A stretch of 64,000 bases of DNA from Desulfobacteraceae bacterium. GTDB taxonomy: Bacteria > Desulfobacterota > Desulfobacteria > Desulfobacterales > Desulfobacteraceae. The notes under the pieces are model-generated. The model made no database searches and was not told the DNA's origin. It saw only the letters and a list, made by a program, of their open reading frames with translations. The DNA lies in assembly GCA_024226935.1 (NCBI GenBank), contig JAAELK010000152.1, positions 62,001 through 126,000 of the forward strand, in the 5' to 3' direction. The translations under genes were made by a program, and so were the position numbers. This document shows, piece after piece, positions 50,766-58,187 of this stretch (position 1 is its first letter; the number at the start of each line of letters is the position of its first letter).

Positions 50766-53360
50766 TTAAGAATTTATCACGGTTTCTGCCAGTTTCAAGG
50801 TACTCAGACGTTGACGGGCAAGTCGTGCCCACACAGAATCATTATTGTCTGCCACCTGTTCAAAAGCCTCTTTTGCTTTGTTGATAATATTGCCCTTTTG
50901 ATAGGCATCACCAAGCAGGAATCCCAAATTAGCCTTTGCCCGGCTCCCTGTGGAAAAATTCAAGGCCTTTGAAAAAGCATCGGCCGCCTGAACATAGGAT
51001 TGCAAGCTCAGATATGTGTTACCAAGCGTCTTGTATGCGTCTGTCAAAATATCATAATTTTTGCCGGGGGCCGCAGCAAAGTCCTTTACAGCCTGGGCAC
51101 GCAATTTGGAAGCTGCCTTCAGATTTTTTTGCTCTTCGTAAATATCGGACTCTAGAATAAGGATTTTTCCCTTTTCCAGATAATTAGCTGACACAATATA
51201 AGCTTTCTTAAATTTTTGAACAGAGAGTGCAAACCGTTTTTTCTTCAAATAGATCTCTCCCATACGTGTCAGGACCGCCACCCTATGTCTGTCCTTTGGA
51301 AATCGCTTTAAAAAAGCTGCAAACAATTTCAAAGCATCGTCATCCCTGCCGGACTCATCCATAGCTACCCCCAGACCAAAAAGTAATTCAGGGGATCTTC
51401 TAGCTCTTTTATATTGTTTATAGGCATTAATCAAATGATTAAATGCCTGTTCATACAAGTTTGCCTTTAAATAAGCAATACCCACATAAAAAGCGATTTC
51501 ACGACTTCCCATCTTATCAAGCTTGGTATGCTCCGATTCATATCGCCTCAAAATTGAAGTGTACTCATCTACCTTTAACTGCTGTTTAAACAAAGCCTCA
51601 TATGCCTTTTGCATTAATTTAACCGCTTCATACCGCAACCCCCGGGGATGGGTTGATAAAAGATCCTCAATTTCCATGATACACTTATTATATTCTCCGT
51701 TTTTCTGGTAAATTTCAGCAAGCCTCATCATGGCAATCCGTGCATAGGTATTTTCAGGAAATTTGTGCTTGATCATTTCATAAATTTCAATTTTTGCAGA
51801 ATCGGTCTTCATATACCGGGCAATACCGATGGACGCATTGATGTACCCCTGGGTCTCCGGAAACATCTGTCTGACCAATTCATAAATCTTGATAGCCCTT
51901 TCCGAATTATTTTCCATCCCGTAGGTATCCCCCACATTGCTCAACACAACGTCTCTATCGGGAATCCCGGGAAACAGATTTAACACCCGCATAAAACTTT
52001 GTCTTGCCGGAAGGCTCAAGCCCAGCTCAAAATTGGCATTTGCCATATTCAGCAATAACTCCGGTGATTCATATACTTTTTTAATATCCAACTTCACCAC
52101 ATAATTAAATACAGCCAGGGCATTAAAATATTGTTTCTTTTCAAAAAGTGCTTTTCCATACCCCACACCGGCATCCGCAATATAATTATTTTCAATGGGA
52201 GATTCAAACACCTGTTTGTAATATCCCATGGCTTTATCCAGATATCCCTTTTCACTATAGATTTCTGCCAGATAATAACTAACCTCTGGCATCCCTGAAT
52301 ATTGTGGATATCCCTGTTTAACAACATTCATATATCCTTCTACAGCAGCATTATTTTTCAAAACCTTATTAATCATCCCCATGGCCGTGTAAGCAAAGGG
52401 AACATAGACAGAATCAGGAAAGGAAACCAGCACATCCTGGAATATCCTCTCCGCCTGGAATAAACGGGTATAATCTTCTCCGGAGATACTTTTATAGTAT
52501 GCATAGGCTCTGAGATAATAAGCCTGTTCCAAGCAGGAAAAATTTTCCTGAAGCAGATATTGATCCAACAGATCAAAGGCTTTTTGATACAATTTCTTTT
52601 TAATCAGAAGAATAGCATTTTCAATCTGTTTTGAGTCGCAATCGGAAAGTTCAATCATCCGGTAAAGATCACTGATATCGCCCTTATAATCACCTCTTTT
52701 CCTTGTTGGAGGGACATACTCCCGGGATATTAACTCTTTGACAATCTTTTTTTCTTTAGGAGGAATAGCCACCAGATTCCCAGATTTTGGTATTTCTTGG
52801 GGCGCAGCCTTTAAGACTGGAGCGACCTTCTTTGCTGTTTTTTTTGATTCTTGGTCTATTTTTTTTACAGGCTGGACCGGTTTGGGCTTTTGGGTTCCAA
52901 TCTTTGCCGGAGACTTGGGTATGGCTGGTTCAATTGTTTTTTGTTTTTCAAAATTAACCAGGAAGCTGGAGCCAGACTTATTAAAACCGGAACTGATATT
53001 TCCAAAGGGCAGGCGGCTTGTCACCACCACAGCCACCACATCACCGTCCAGGGTTTCGACACTGATACCGGCAATAGCCGGGTTTTGTCTACCTATAACT
53101 TTAAATCCAGGAGAAAGAGCTGCATTTTTCAATGCCACCAGCAACTCTCTTTGTTCAATTCTAATAACTTTGACAGGCACTTTATTGGTGACAAAAAACT
53201 CAAGCGCCAGGGGGTTGTCCTGGATGGCAATCTTTTTTATTATGATCTTTTGGGCCACAGCAATTTCCGGGATGGATACCAAGATCAAAATCAACAAACC
53301 CAAAACCGGCAAAACCTGCCTCTTTAACAATCCCGAATATTTAATGTTTAATTCTCTCAT
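50766..53360 (-). CDS. Exported AMIN-like/TPR repeat protein in the flagellar regulator operon
   Basis: The product has 864 residues. A signal peptide (1-36, hydrophobic VLPVLGLLILILVSIP, ending EIAVAQ) is followed by an AMIN-like beta domain (about 37-135, LALEFFVTNKVPVKVIRIEQRELLVALKNA). A Lys/Pro-rich linker follows (about 140-215), then at least ten TPR-type helical repeats to the end (for example SYYLAEIYSEKGYLDKAMGYYKQVFES). AMIN domains bind periplasmic or cell-wall targets, so a periplasmic scaffold is likely. It sits where flrB would be in a flrA-flrB-flrC locus. It has its own sigma-54 promoter and ends 24 bases before the FlrC-like ATG. Confidence 0.85.
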   Translation of the reverse strand: MRELNIKYSGLLKRQVLPVLGLLILILVSIPEIAVAQKIIIKKIAIQDNPLALEFFVTNKVPVKVIRIEQRELLVALKNAALSPGFKVIGRQNPAIAGISVETLDGDVVAVVVTSRLPFGNISSGFNKSGSSFLVNFEKQKTIEPAIPKSPAKIGTQKPKPVQPVKKIDQESKKTAKKVAPVLKAAPQEIPKSGNLVAIPPKEKKIVKELISREYVPPTRKRGDYKGDISDLYRMIELSDCDSKQIENAILLIKKKLYQKAFDLLDQYLLQENFSCLEQAYYLRAYAYYKSISGEDYTRLFQAERIFQDVLVSFPDSVYVPFAYTAMGMINKVLKNNAAVEGYMNVVKQGYPQYSGMPEVSYYLAEIYSEKGYLDKAMGYYKQVFESPIENNYIADAGVGYGKALFEKKQYFNALAVFNYVVKLDIKKVYESPELLLNMANANFELGLSLPARQSFMRVLNLFPGIPDRDVVLSNVGDTYGMENNSERAIKIYELVRQMFPETQGYINASIGIARYMKTDSAKIEIYEMIKHKFPENTYARIAMMRLAEIYQKNGEYNKCIMEIEDLLSTHPRGLRYEAVKLMQKAYEALFKQQLKVDEYTSILRRYESEHTKLDKMGSREIAFYVGIAYLKANLYEQAFNHLINAYKQYKRARRSPELLFGLGVAMDESGRDDDALKLFAAFLKRFPKDRHRVAVLTRMGEIYLKKKRFALSVQKFKKAYIVSANYLEKGKILILESDIYEEQKNLKAASKLRAQAVKDFAAAPGKNYDILTDAYKTLGNTYLSLQSYVQAADAFSKALNFSTGSRAKANLGFLLGDAYQKGNIINKAKEAFEQVADNNDSVWARLARQRLSTLKLAETVINS

Positions 53361-53408
53361 ATTCTTTTCTTAGTCCTGGGAGTTTATATCATTCAGAGAA
53401 TTAACCAA

Positions 53409-53423
53409 GCAAATAATATGCCA
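53409..53423 (-). promoter_or_regulatory. Sigma-54 promoter of the TPR protein and FlrC-like genes
   Basis: Read on the minus strand it is TGGCATATTATTTGC, with GG and GC ten bases apart. The start would be near 53397, about 37 bases before the ATG at 53360. The FlrA-like gene just upstream is the obvious activator, as in the FlrA to FlrBC step of the Vibrio hierarchy. Confidence 0.85.
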
Positions 53424-53481
53424 CAGCATATTTTCCCATAACCGTGTTAAACCATAAAAGCCTTGCCACAAAAGCTATTCA

Positions 53482-53541
53482 TTGGTCACTCAACAATAAT
53501 TCAATGACCAACACGCCAATTATTCGTCAAAAAATTGGCGT
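53482..53541. repeat. Two inverted repeats at the end of the FlrA-like gene
   Basis: ACGCCAATT at 53513-53521 pairs with AATTGGCGT at 53533-53541; the second arm lies inside the last codons of the gene and the loop is 11 bases. TTGGTCA at 53482-53488 pairs with TGACCAA at 53505-53511. Neither has a T-run. They may mark the transcript end or act as a binding site upstream of the sigma-54 promoter at 53409, a typical distance for an activator site. Confidence 0.5.
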
Positions 53542-54591
53542 TTCCATTTCAGGTTTTATATGCATTTTTTTTAACTTCTCAACCAGAGTAGTTCGGTTTA
53601 TTTTAAGCATTTCGGCTGCCCTGGCCTTAACCCACCCGCTTTCATTCAAGGCATGGGAAATCAGACTTCGCTGATAAAGATCAACCGCCTCATTAAAACC
53701 GATACCATTATTAAATATAGAAGAGACCGAAGGTATAGTATGATGGGAAGATACACTCGTTATACACTCCGGCAGATCGTGAACCTGGATATCAACTTCC
53801 TCCACAAGAACAGATAACCGTTCAACCATATTTTCAAGTTCCCGAATATTGCCGGGCCATTCATAATGCATTAAAGCCTGCTTAGCCTGGTCCGAAAACT
53901 GTTTAATCTGGTAATCATCCCTGCGTACCACCATATTATCCTGAAAATATCTGGTCAGGGGAAAGATATCCTCCCTTCGCTCCCTCAGGGGCAGGATATG
54001 CAGAGGAATAACATTGAGTCGATAATAAAGGTCCTCTCGAAATCCCCCTTTTTGAATGGCCTCAACAAGGTCTTTGTTGGTGGCTGAAATTACCCGAATA
54101 TCCACAGCAATGGTCTGGGTTCCGCCCACCCGTTCAAATTTGCGTTCCTGGATGGCCCGCAACAACTTCACCTGCAAATCCGGGCTCATATCTCCTATCT
54201 CATCCAGAAACATAGTGCCTTTATCTGCGATTTCAAACCGGCCTATCCTGGAACGATGGGCACCGGTGAAGGCCCCTTTTTCATGGCCAAACAATTCACT
54301 TTCAAGCAACTCACCCGGGATAGCACCACAATTGATAATCACCATGGGACCATCCCTCCGGCCGCTATTTCTATGAATAGCTCGTGCAATCAGCTCTTTA
54401 CCGGTACCACTTTCTCCGGTAATCAAAACAGAAGAATCTGATTTCGCAACCTTGCGGGCTGTATCTAAAACCCTGAATAAACCTTTGCTTTCTCCGGCAA
54501 TACCACTTCTATCAAATCCTTTATTGCCATCCCCCTCATCCTGCACCACAGGCTTTTCCGACGCCATTGCCGCCATGGAAACAACACTCAT
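53527..54591 (-). CDS. FlrA-like sigma-54 activator without a receiver domain
   Basis: The product has 354 residues. A short N-terminus (about 35 residues) leads straight into the AAA+ domain with GESGTGKE (near residue 58), [13 protein letters not shown], and the Walker B-like GTMFLDEIGD. A Fis-type helix-turn-helix ends the protein (VKARAAEMLKINRTTLVEKLKKM). The FleQ-type N-terminal domain of Vibrio and Pseudomonas master regulators is missing. The protein would act without phosphorylation of its own. It overlaps cheY by four bases, so CheY and the activator are made together. The TPR/FlrC-like operon with its sigma-54 site lies directly downstream. Confidence 0.9.
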   Translation of the reverse strand: MSVVSMAAMASEKPVVQDEGDGNKGFDRSGIAGESKGLFRVLDTARKVAKSDSSVLITGESGTGKELIARAIHRNSGRRDGPMVIINCGAIPGELLESELFGHEKGAFTGAHRSRIGRFEIADKGTMFLDEIGDMSPDLQVKLLRAIQERKFERVGGTQTIAVDIRVISATNKDLVEAIQKGGFREDLYYRLNVIPLHILPLRERREDIFPLTRYFQDNMVVRRDDYQIKQFSDQAKQALMHYEWPGNIRELENMVERLSVLVEEVDIQVHDLPECITSVSSHHTIPSVSSIFNNGIGFNEAVDLYQRSLISHALNESGWVKARAAEMLKINRTTLVEKLKKMHIKPEMETPIF

Positions 54592-54968
54592 CTTAAGATC
54601 TTTGAAAGTTTGTCAGAGATGGCCTCTGCCGTAAACGGCTTAACCACATAGTTGGACACTCCTGCCTGAACCGCTTCAATAACATTCTGTTTCTGGGCCT
54701 CCGCTGTTACCATCAAAAAAGGTTTTTTTGCATACTTGGAATCTGCACGTACTTTCTTCAAAAGCTCAAGACCGGTCATTTTAGGCATATTCCAATCCGA
54801 TATGATCAAATCAATTTCTTGATTTTCCAAAATATCCCAGGCTGTTGTACCATCATCAGCTTCCACAAGATTTTTAAAACCAAGTTGTTTTAAAATATTC
54901 TTAAGAATACGGCGCATGGTAGCAAAATCGTCAACAATCAAAACCTTGATGGATGTGTCCATTGCCAC
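54588..54968 (-). CDS. cheY: Chemotaxis response regulator CheY
   Basis: The product has 126 residues, a single receiver domain with all key residues: VLIVDDFATMRRIL (acid pair), IISDWNMPKMTGLELLK (phosphoacceptor Asp), VTAEA (Thr) and YVVKPF (Lys). The sequence is closest to true CheY proteins (DWNMP). CheY-P binds the FliM N-terminal motif LSQDEVDSLL to switch rotation. The same motif occurs 14 times in the protein at 17151-19403. The gene lies between cheX and the FlrA-like gene. Confidence 0.96.
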   Translation of the reverse strand: MAMDTSIKVLIVDDFATMRRILKNILKQLGFKNLVEADDGTTAWDILENQEIDLIISDWNMPKMTGLELLKKVRADSKYAKKPFLMVTAEAQKQNVIEAVQAGVSNYVVKPFTAEAISDKLSKILR

Positions 54969-55000
54969 ATTTTCCTCCTTATATGGATTAAAACTTTTTT

Positions 55001-55462
55001 TTATCTTTCAAAGCATACTTCAATCGTAAAATCACCACCATCGGTGCTAAAAGGGATTGCAATCTTGGGCCCTTCTGAGTAATGACGAATACTATGATTC
55101 CGACCGGTCACGACAGAAGGAATGGCTGCCTTAAACTCCTTACCTATAACTTCTAATTCTTTTCTTGCCTGGCCGGAAATCATATTGGTCAATTCTCCTA
55201 CGGCGTCGGTAATATCCTCATTAAGGGTTTCCATGGTTTCACCAAACATATTGGAAACAATGGCCAAGATACATTTTTCTTCGAAGGTAACTGCAATAGT
55301 ACCATTAGCGACCCCTGTCAATCCAAGGATTCCGGTAACATCCCCGACAGCAACATTGTCTTTTTTCACATAGGGTTTACCTACAGTCACCGTGATAAAA
55401 GCCATGGTTTCCAACACACTTAATGTTGCATTTATGAACGGATTGATTAAGGTCACATCCAT
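55001..55462 (-). CDS. cheX: CheX-type CheY-P phosphatase
   Basis: The product has 153 residues from the ATG at 55462. It shows the CheC/CheX fold pattern MDVTLINPFINATLSVLETMAF, then GVANGTIAVTFEEKCILAIVSNMFGE. The active-site helix ITDAVGELTNMISGQARKEL carries the conserved Glu and Asn of the ExxN motif. CheX dephosphorylates CheY-P; cheY is the next gene, 32 bases away. An upstream in-frame TTG at 55477 is less likely, since GGGGGAG sits before the ATG. Confidence 0.93.
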   Translation of the reverse strand: MDVTLINPFINATLSVLETMAFITVTVGKPYVKKDNVAVGDVTGILGLTGVANGTIAVTFEEKCILAIVSNMFGETMETLNEDITDAVGELTNMISGQARKELEVIGKEFKAAIPSVVTGRNHSIRHYSEGPKIAIPFSTDGGDFTIEVCFER

Positions 55463-55489
55463 CGTGGCTCCCCCCAAACACAGCTGCTG

Positions 55490-55843
55490 TCAATCAGAAT
55501 CATCCACGCTGTTGTAATATACAATATTTTTCAAATGCGAATAGGTATCCACGTCCATGGAGTTAAAAACAATACCAATCCCTATCTCTGTTTGTCTGAC
55601 AACCGTCCCTTCTATCGACAATTCTATTTTCTCTATTCCACCCGCCAAATATATTTTCACGAAACACAGAGTTCCTGAAGCGAATCGTTTATCCGTACTG
55701 ACAAAAAGCCCTCTCTGGCTCAAATCCTTCGAGTGACCCTCTAACTTTACTTGCTTTTCATTGACTTTGAGTACAATTTTGATTTCGGTGGCAAAACCGA
55801 CTCTGGAATACTTACGCCTGTCATCATCATTTAAAACGGCCAT
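55490..55843 (-). CDS. PilZ domain protein, c-di-GMP receptor
   Basis: The product has 117 residues, a single PilZ domain. Both binding motifs are present: RRKYSR (RxxxR) near residue 9 and DLSQRG (DxSxxG) near residue 41. It should therefore bind c-di-GMP. PilZ proteins of the YcgR group act as brakes on the motor, but this one lacks the YcgR N-terminal domain. It sits between the HD-GYP gene and cheX, a local c-di-GMP and chemotaxis group. Confidence 0.92.
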   Translation of the reverse strand: MAVLNDDDRRKYSRVGFATEIKIVLKVNEKQVKLEGHSKDLSQRGLFVSTDKRFASGTLCFVKIYLAGGIEKIELSIEGTVVRQTEIGIGIVFNSMDVDTYSHLKNIVYYNSVDDSD

Positions 55844-55924
55844 GGTAGATTTACTCCATGTTTAGTCTTATTATATGGTTACCTTCAAATCAAATTAGCA
55901 CATTTTAAATTCATGCTCAAGCCA

Positions 55925-57457
55925 TTAAAACTCATCGGGCAATTCATAATCGGCAATACTTAAAAAAGCACCAACCGCTTCGGGATCAAACTGGGTACCT
56001 GAATTATCCCTTATGATATCAAGCACAAGTCTTTTTTCCATTTTTTCCCGATAGGATCTATCCGAGGCCATGGCATCATAACAATCAGCCACAGCTAAAA
56101 TCCTGGCAAGCTTGGGAATCTGATCTCCCTTCAACCCATCGGGATATCCATTTCCATCATAACGTTCATGGTGGTGGCGGATGATTTTCATCTCCTTGTC
56201 CCATAATCCCATTTTACTGATAATTTCAGCACCGATCACAGGATGTTCCTTAATTTTTTCATACTCATCTTCGTTGAGCCGGCCTGGTTTCAGGAGAATA
56301 TCATCCCGGATACCAATTTTTCCAATATCATGAAGACTTCCGGCAAAATTAATCACATCCAGCTCTTCTTCGTTACAACCCATCTGCTTTGCAATCAAAT
56401 GGGCATATTTGGCCACCCGTGTAGAATGTTTGCGTGTATACAGATCCCGGACTTCAAGGGCCGTAACAAAGGCAAATAATGTAGAAAACAAATTTTCATA
56501 AATATTTTCATACAATGCGATATTTTCAATGGCAACCGCCGCTTTCTGGGTGATAAAATTCATATAATAGATATCTTTTTCACTAAAAGATTTGCCGTCC
56601 TGAAAAATAAATGCGCTGGCAACACCGAATATTTTTTCCCGAATTTTCAGGGGCACGACCATAAAGGAATTGACGGGCTCTCCCAGATGATTATTTTCTC
56701 CAGATTTGGACATCAAAAAGGGATTTTCATCGGATTTAAGAGAATCAATAATATAGTCTTTGGCCCTGTCCGAAATATCTTTTCCAAACCGCTTTACAAT
56801 ATCGTCGGTTTGATAATCTGAACTGGATTTTGCAACCAAGACCAGGGAAGCATCTTCCTCGGAATAGATATGAAAAAACACCTTATCCGCCTTGAGTTCT
56901 TCCACACCCAGATCAACCACCTTATTAAAAATATCATAACTGGAGTCGGTACTGGCAAAATCCTCCATGACCCGATTCAAAACATTAACCTCTTCAACCC
57001 GGCGAAGCAGCTCATCGTTCACCTCCCGGAGCCGCTCCTGCCTTTCAATCTCTTCTTTTAGAATGAGGTTTTCCACAAACAACACACGTTCCCTCAGGAT
57101 ACGCGTCAAGGTCAACTCCATCTGTTCAAGATTAACAGGTTTAATCAGATAATCCACCACACCATTTTTCAAGGTCTGAATCGAATTTTCCAGGGAAGGA
57201 TATCCTGTCATCACCACCACAGGAAGAGTGCTGTCTATATGCCTGACTTTTTCGGCAAGTTCCAATCCATCCATTATCGGCATATTGATATCAGTAAAAA
57301 TACATCCGATTTTTACCCGATTGATGATCTCAAGTGCTTCAACACCATTACTAGCAGTGTATACTTCATAGCCCTTCCTCTGGAAAAAACCTTCGCTTAC
57401 ATCCAGAATTCCTTCTTCATCGTCCACCACCAGGATCTTTATCGTATCATTTGTCAT
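55925..57457 (-). CDS. Response regulator with GAF and HD-GYP domains (c-di-GMP phosphodiesterase)
   Basis: The product has 510 residues. The receiver domain (about 5-122) has VVDDEEG, FTDINMPIMDG and a YLIKPV end. A coiled-coil linker and a GAF domain (about 165-315) follow, then the HD-GYP domain (about 325-500) with HSTRVAKYA, SLHDIGKIG and HHERYDGNGYPDGL, all catalytic motifs intact. It should hydrolyse c-di-GMP when phosphorylated. It is the first gene of the minus-strand regulator group and lies 81 bases before the PilZ gene. Its upstream region 57458-57600 is AT-rich with no clear promoter. Confidence 0.95.
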   Translation of the reverse strand: MTNDTIKILVVDDEEGILDVSEGFFQRKGYEVYTASNGVEALEIINRVKIGCIFTDINMPIMDGLELAEKVRHIDSTLPVVVMTGYPSLENSIQTLKNGVVDYLIKPVNLEQMELTLTRILRERVLFVENLILKEEIERQERLREVNDELLRRVEEVNVLNRVMEDFASTDSSYDIFNKVVDLGVEELKADKVFFHIYSEEDASLVLVAKSSSDYQTDDIVKRFGKDISDRAKDYIIDSLKSDENPFLMSKSGENNHLGEPVNSFMVVPLKIREKIFGVASAFIFQDGKSFSEKDIYYMNFITQKAAVAIENIALYENIYENLFSTLFAFVTALEVRDLYTRKHSTRVAKYAHLIAKQMGCNEEELDVINFAGSLHDIGKIGIRDDILLKPGRLNEDEYEKIKEHPVIGAEIISKMGLWDKEMKIIRHHHERYDGNGYPDGLKGDQIPKLARILAVADCYDAMASDRSYREKMEKRLVLDIIRDNSGTQFDPEAVGAFLSIADYELPDEF

Positions 57458-57595
57458 CGCATCAATGCCAATCCATTGTTACTTTATTTTTGATATCCCT
57501 TACTTTTGTAAATGTATATGAAACCATTTATTTTATCAACAAAAATCAAAGCCATCGCCACTCCGGGGTTCAAGCGAATATAATTCTCAATTTCT

Positions 57596-57615
57596 ATGTT
57601 ATATTCATATAACAT
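57596..57615. promoter_or_regulatory. Palindrome upstream of the Lrp-type gene, probable regulator site
   Basis: ATGTTATA at 57596-57603 and TATAACAT at 57608-57615 are perfect inverted arms around TTCA. It lies just upstream of the -35 element. Position, symmetry and size suit an Lrp/AsnC-type binding site. Confidence 0.5.
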
Positions 57616-57617
57616 TC

Positions 57618-57646
57618 TTGACACTGCTGTATTATGTGAATATAAT
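57618..57646 (+). promoter_or_regulatory. Consensus sigma-70 promoter of the Lrp-type gene
   Basis: TTGACA at 57618-57623 and TATAAT at 57641-57646 are 17 bases apart: both hexamers and the spacing match the consensus exactly. The start point would be near 57653. A palindrome (57627-57650) covers the spacer and -10 element, so binding there should repress it. Confidence 0.9.
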
Positions 57647-57650
57647 ACAG
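57627..57650. promoter_or_regulatory. Palindrome over the spacer and -10 element, probable operator
   Basis: CTGTATTAT at 57627-57635 and ATAATACAG at 57642-57650 are perfect nine-base arms with a six-base spacer. The lower arm covers TATAAT. The centre-to-centre distance to the upstream palindrome is about 33 bases, or three helical turns. Confidence 0.6.
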
Positions 57651-57690
57651 CTTATAGTCCTTCCCAATAAACTTTAAAGGCACAAGAGAT

Positions 57691-58150
57691 ATGGACAAAA
57701 TAGACCTTCAAATTCTTCAAATCCTTCAAAAAAAAGCAAGAATCCCAAATGTAGAGGTTGCCAGAACCATCGGAATGGCACCCTCTGCCGTACTTGAACG
57801 AATAAAAAAAACTGGAAAACCGGGGGGTAATAGAAGGGTATGAGGTCAAACTCAACCCGGAAATGTTCAATTGCTCGATGATAGCTTTTATCCACATGAA
57901 TATAGAAAATCTGTCGCAAATTACTGAAACCGGAGAGACCATAGCCGCCATTGAACAGGTGCAAGAAGTGCATTATCTGGCCGGAGAAGATTGTCTAATG
58001 GCAAAACTTAAAATTTCTGACAACAAAGAACTTGAAACTATTTTAAGAACCAGGATTGCCGGAATCACATCCATCAAAGAGATCAAAACCTTTATCGTTC
58101 TTTCCACCTACAAAGAAAACGCGAAAATCAAACTGCCGGATAACACATGA
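57691..58150 (+). pseudogene. Lrp/AsnC-family regulator, interrupted by a one-base frameshift
   Basis: The first frame, from the ATG at 57691, gives the helix-turn-helix (MDKIDLQILQILQKKARIP, then NVEVARTIGMAPSAVLERIKK) and soon stops. After an A8 run at 57804-57811 the next frame continues with KKLENRGVIEGYEVKLNPEMFN and the RAM ligand domain to VLSTYKE and the stop at 58150. Joined, they give about 152 residues, a full-length Lrp/AsnC protein. Seven A would keep the frame; eight are present. It may be a mutation, a read error, or slippage that still makes some protein. The gene has a perfect promoter and lies before a LysA-type gene that it may control. Confidence 0.85.
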
Positions 58151-58187
58151 TAATCCGGACAGCCATAAAATAAGGAAAGACAAGACC

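Noticed and set aside
57652-57973. Two overlapping minus-strand frames of 99 codons opposite the Lrp-type gene
   Set aside because: The sense strand codes for a recognisable Lrp/AsnC protein in two joined frames. The antisense frames have no family features.
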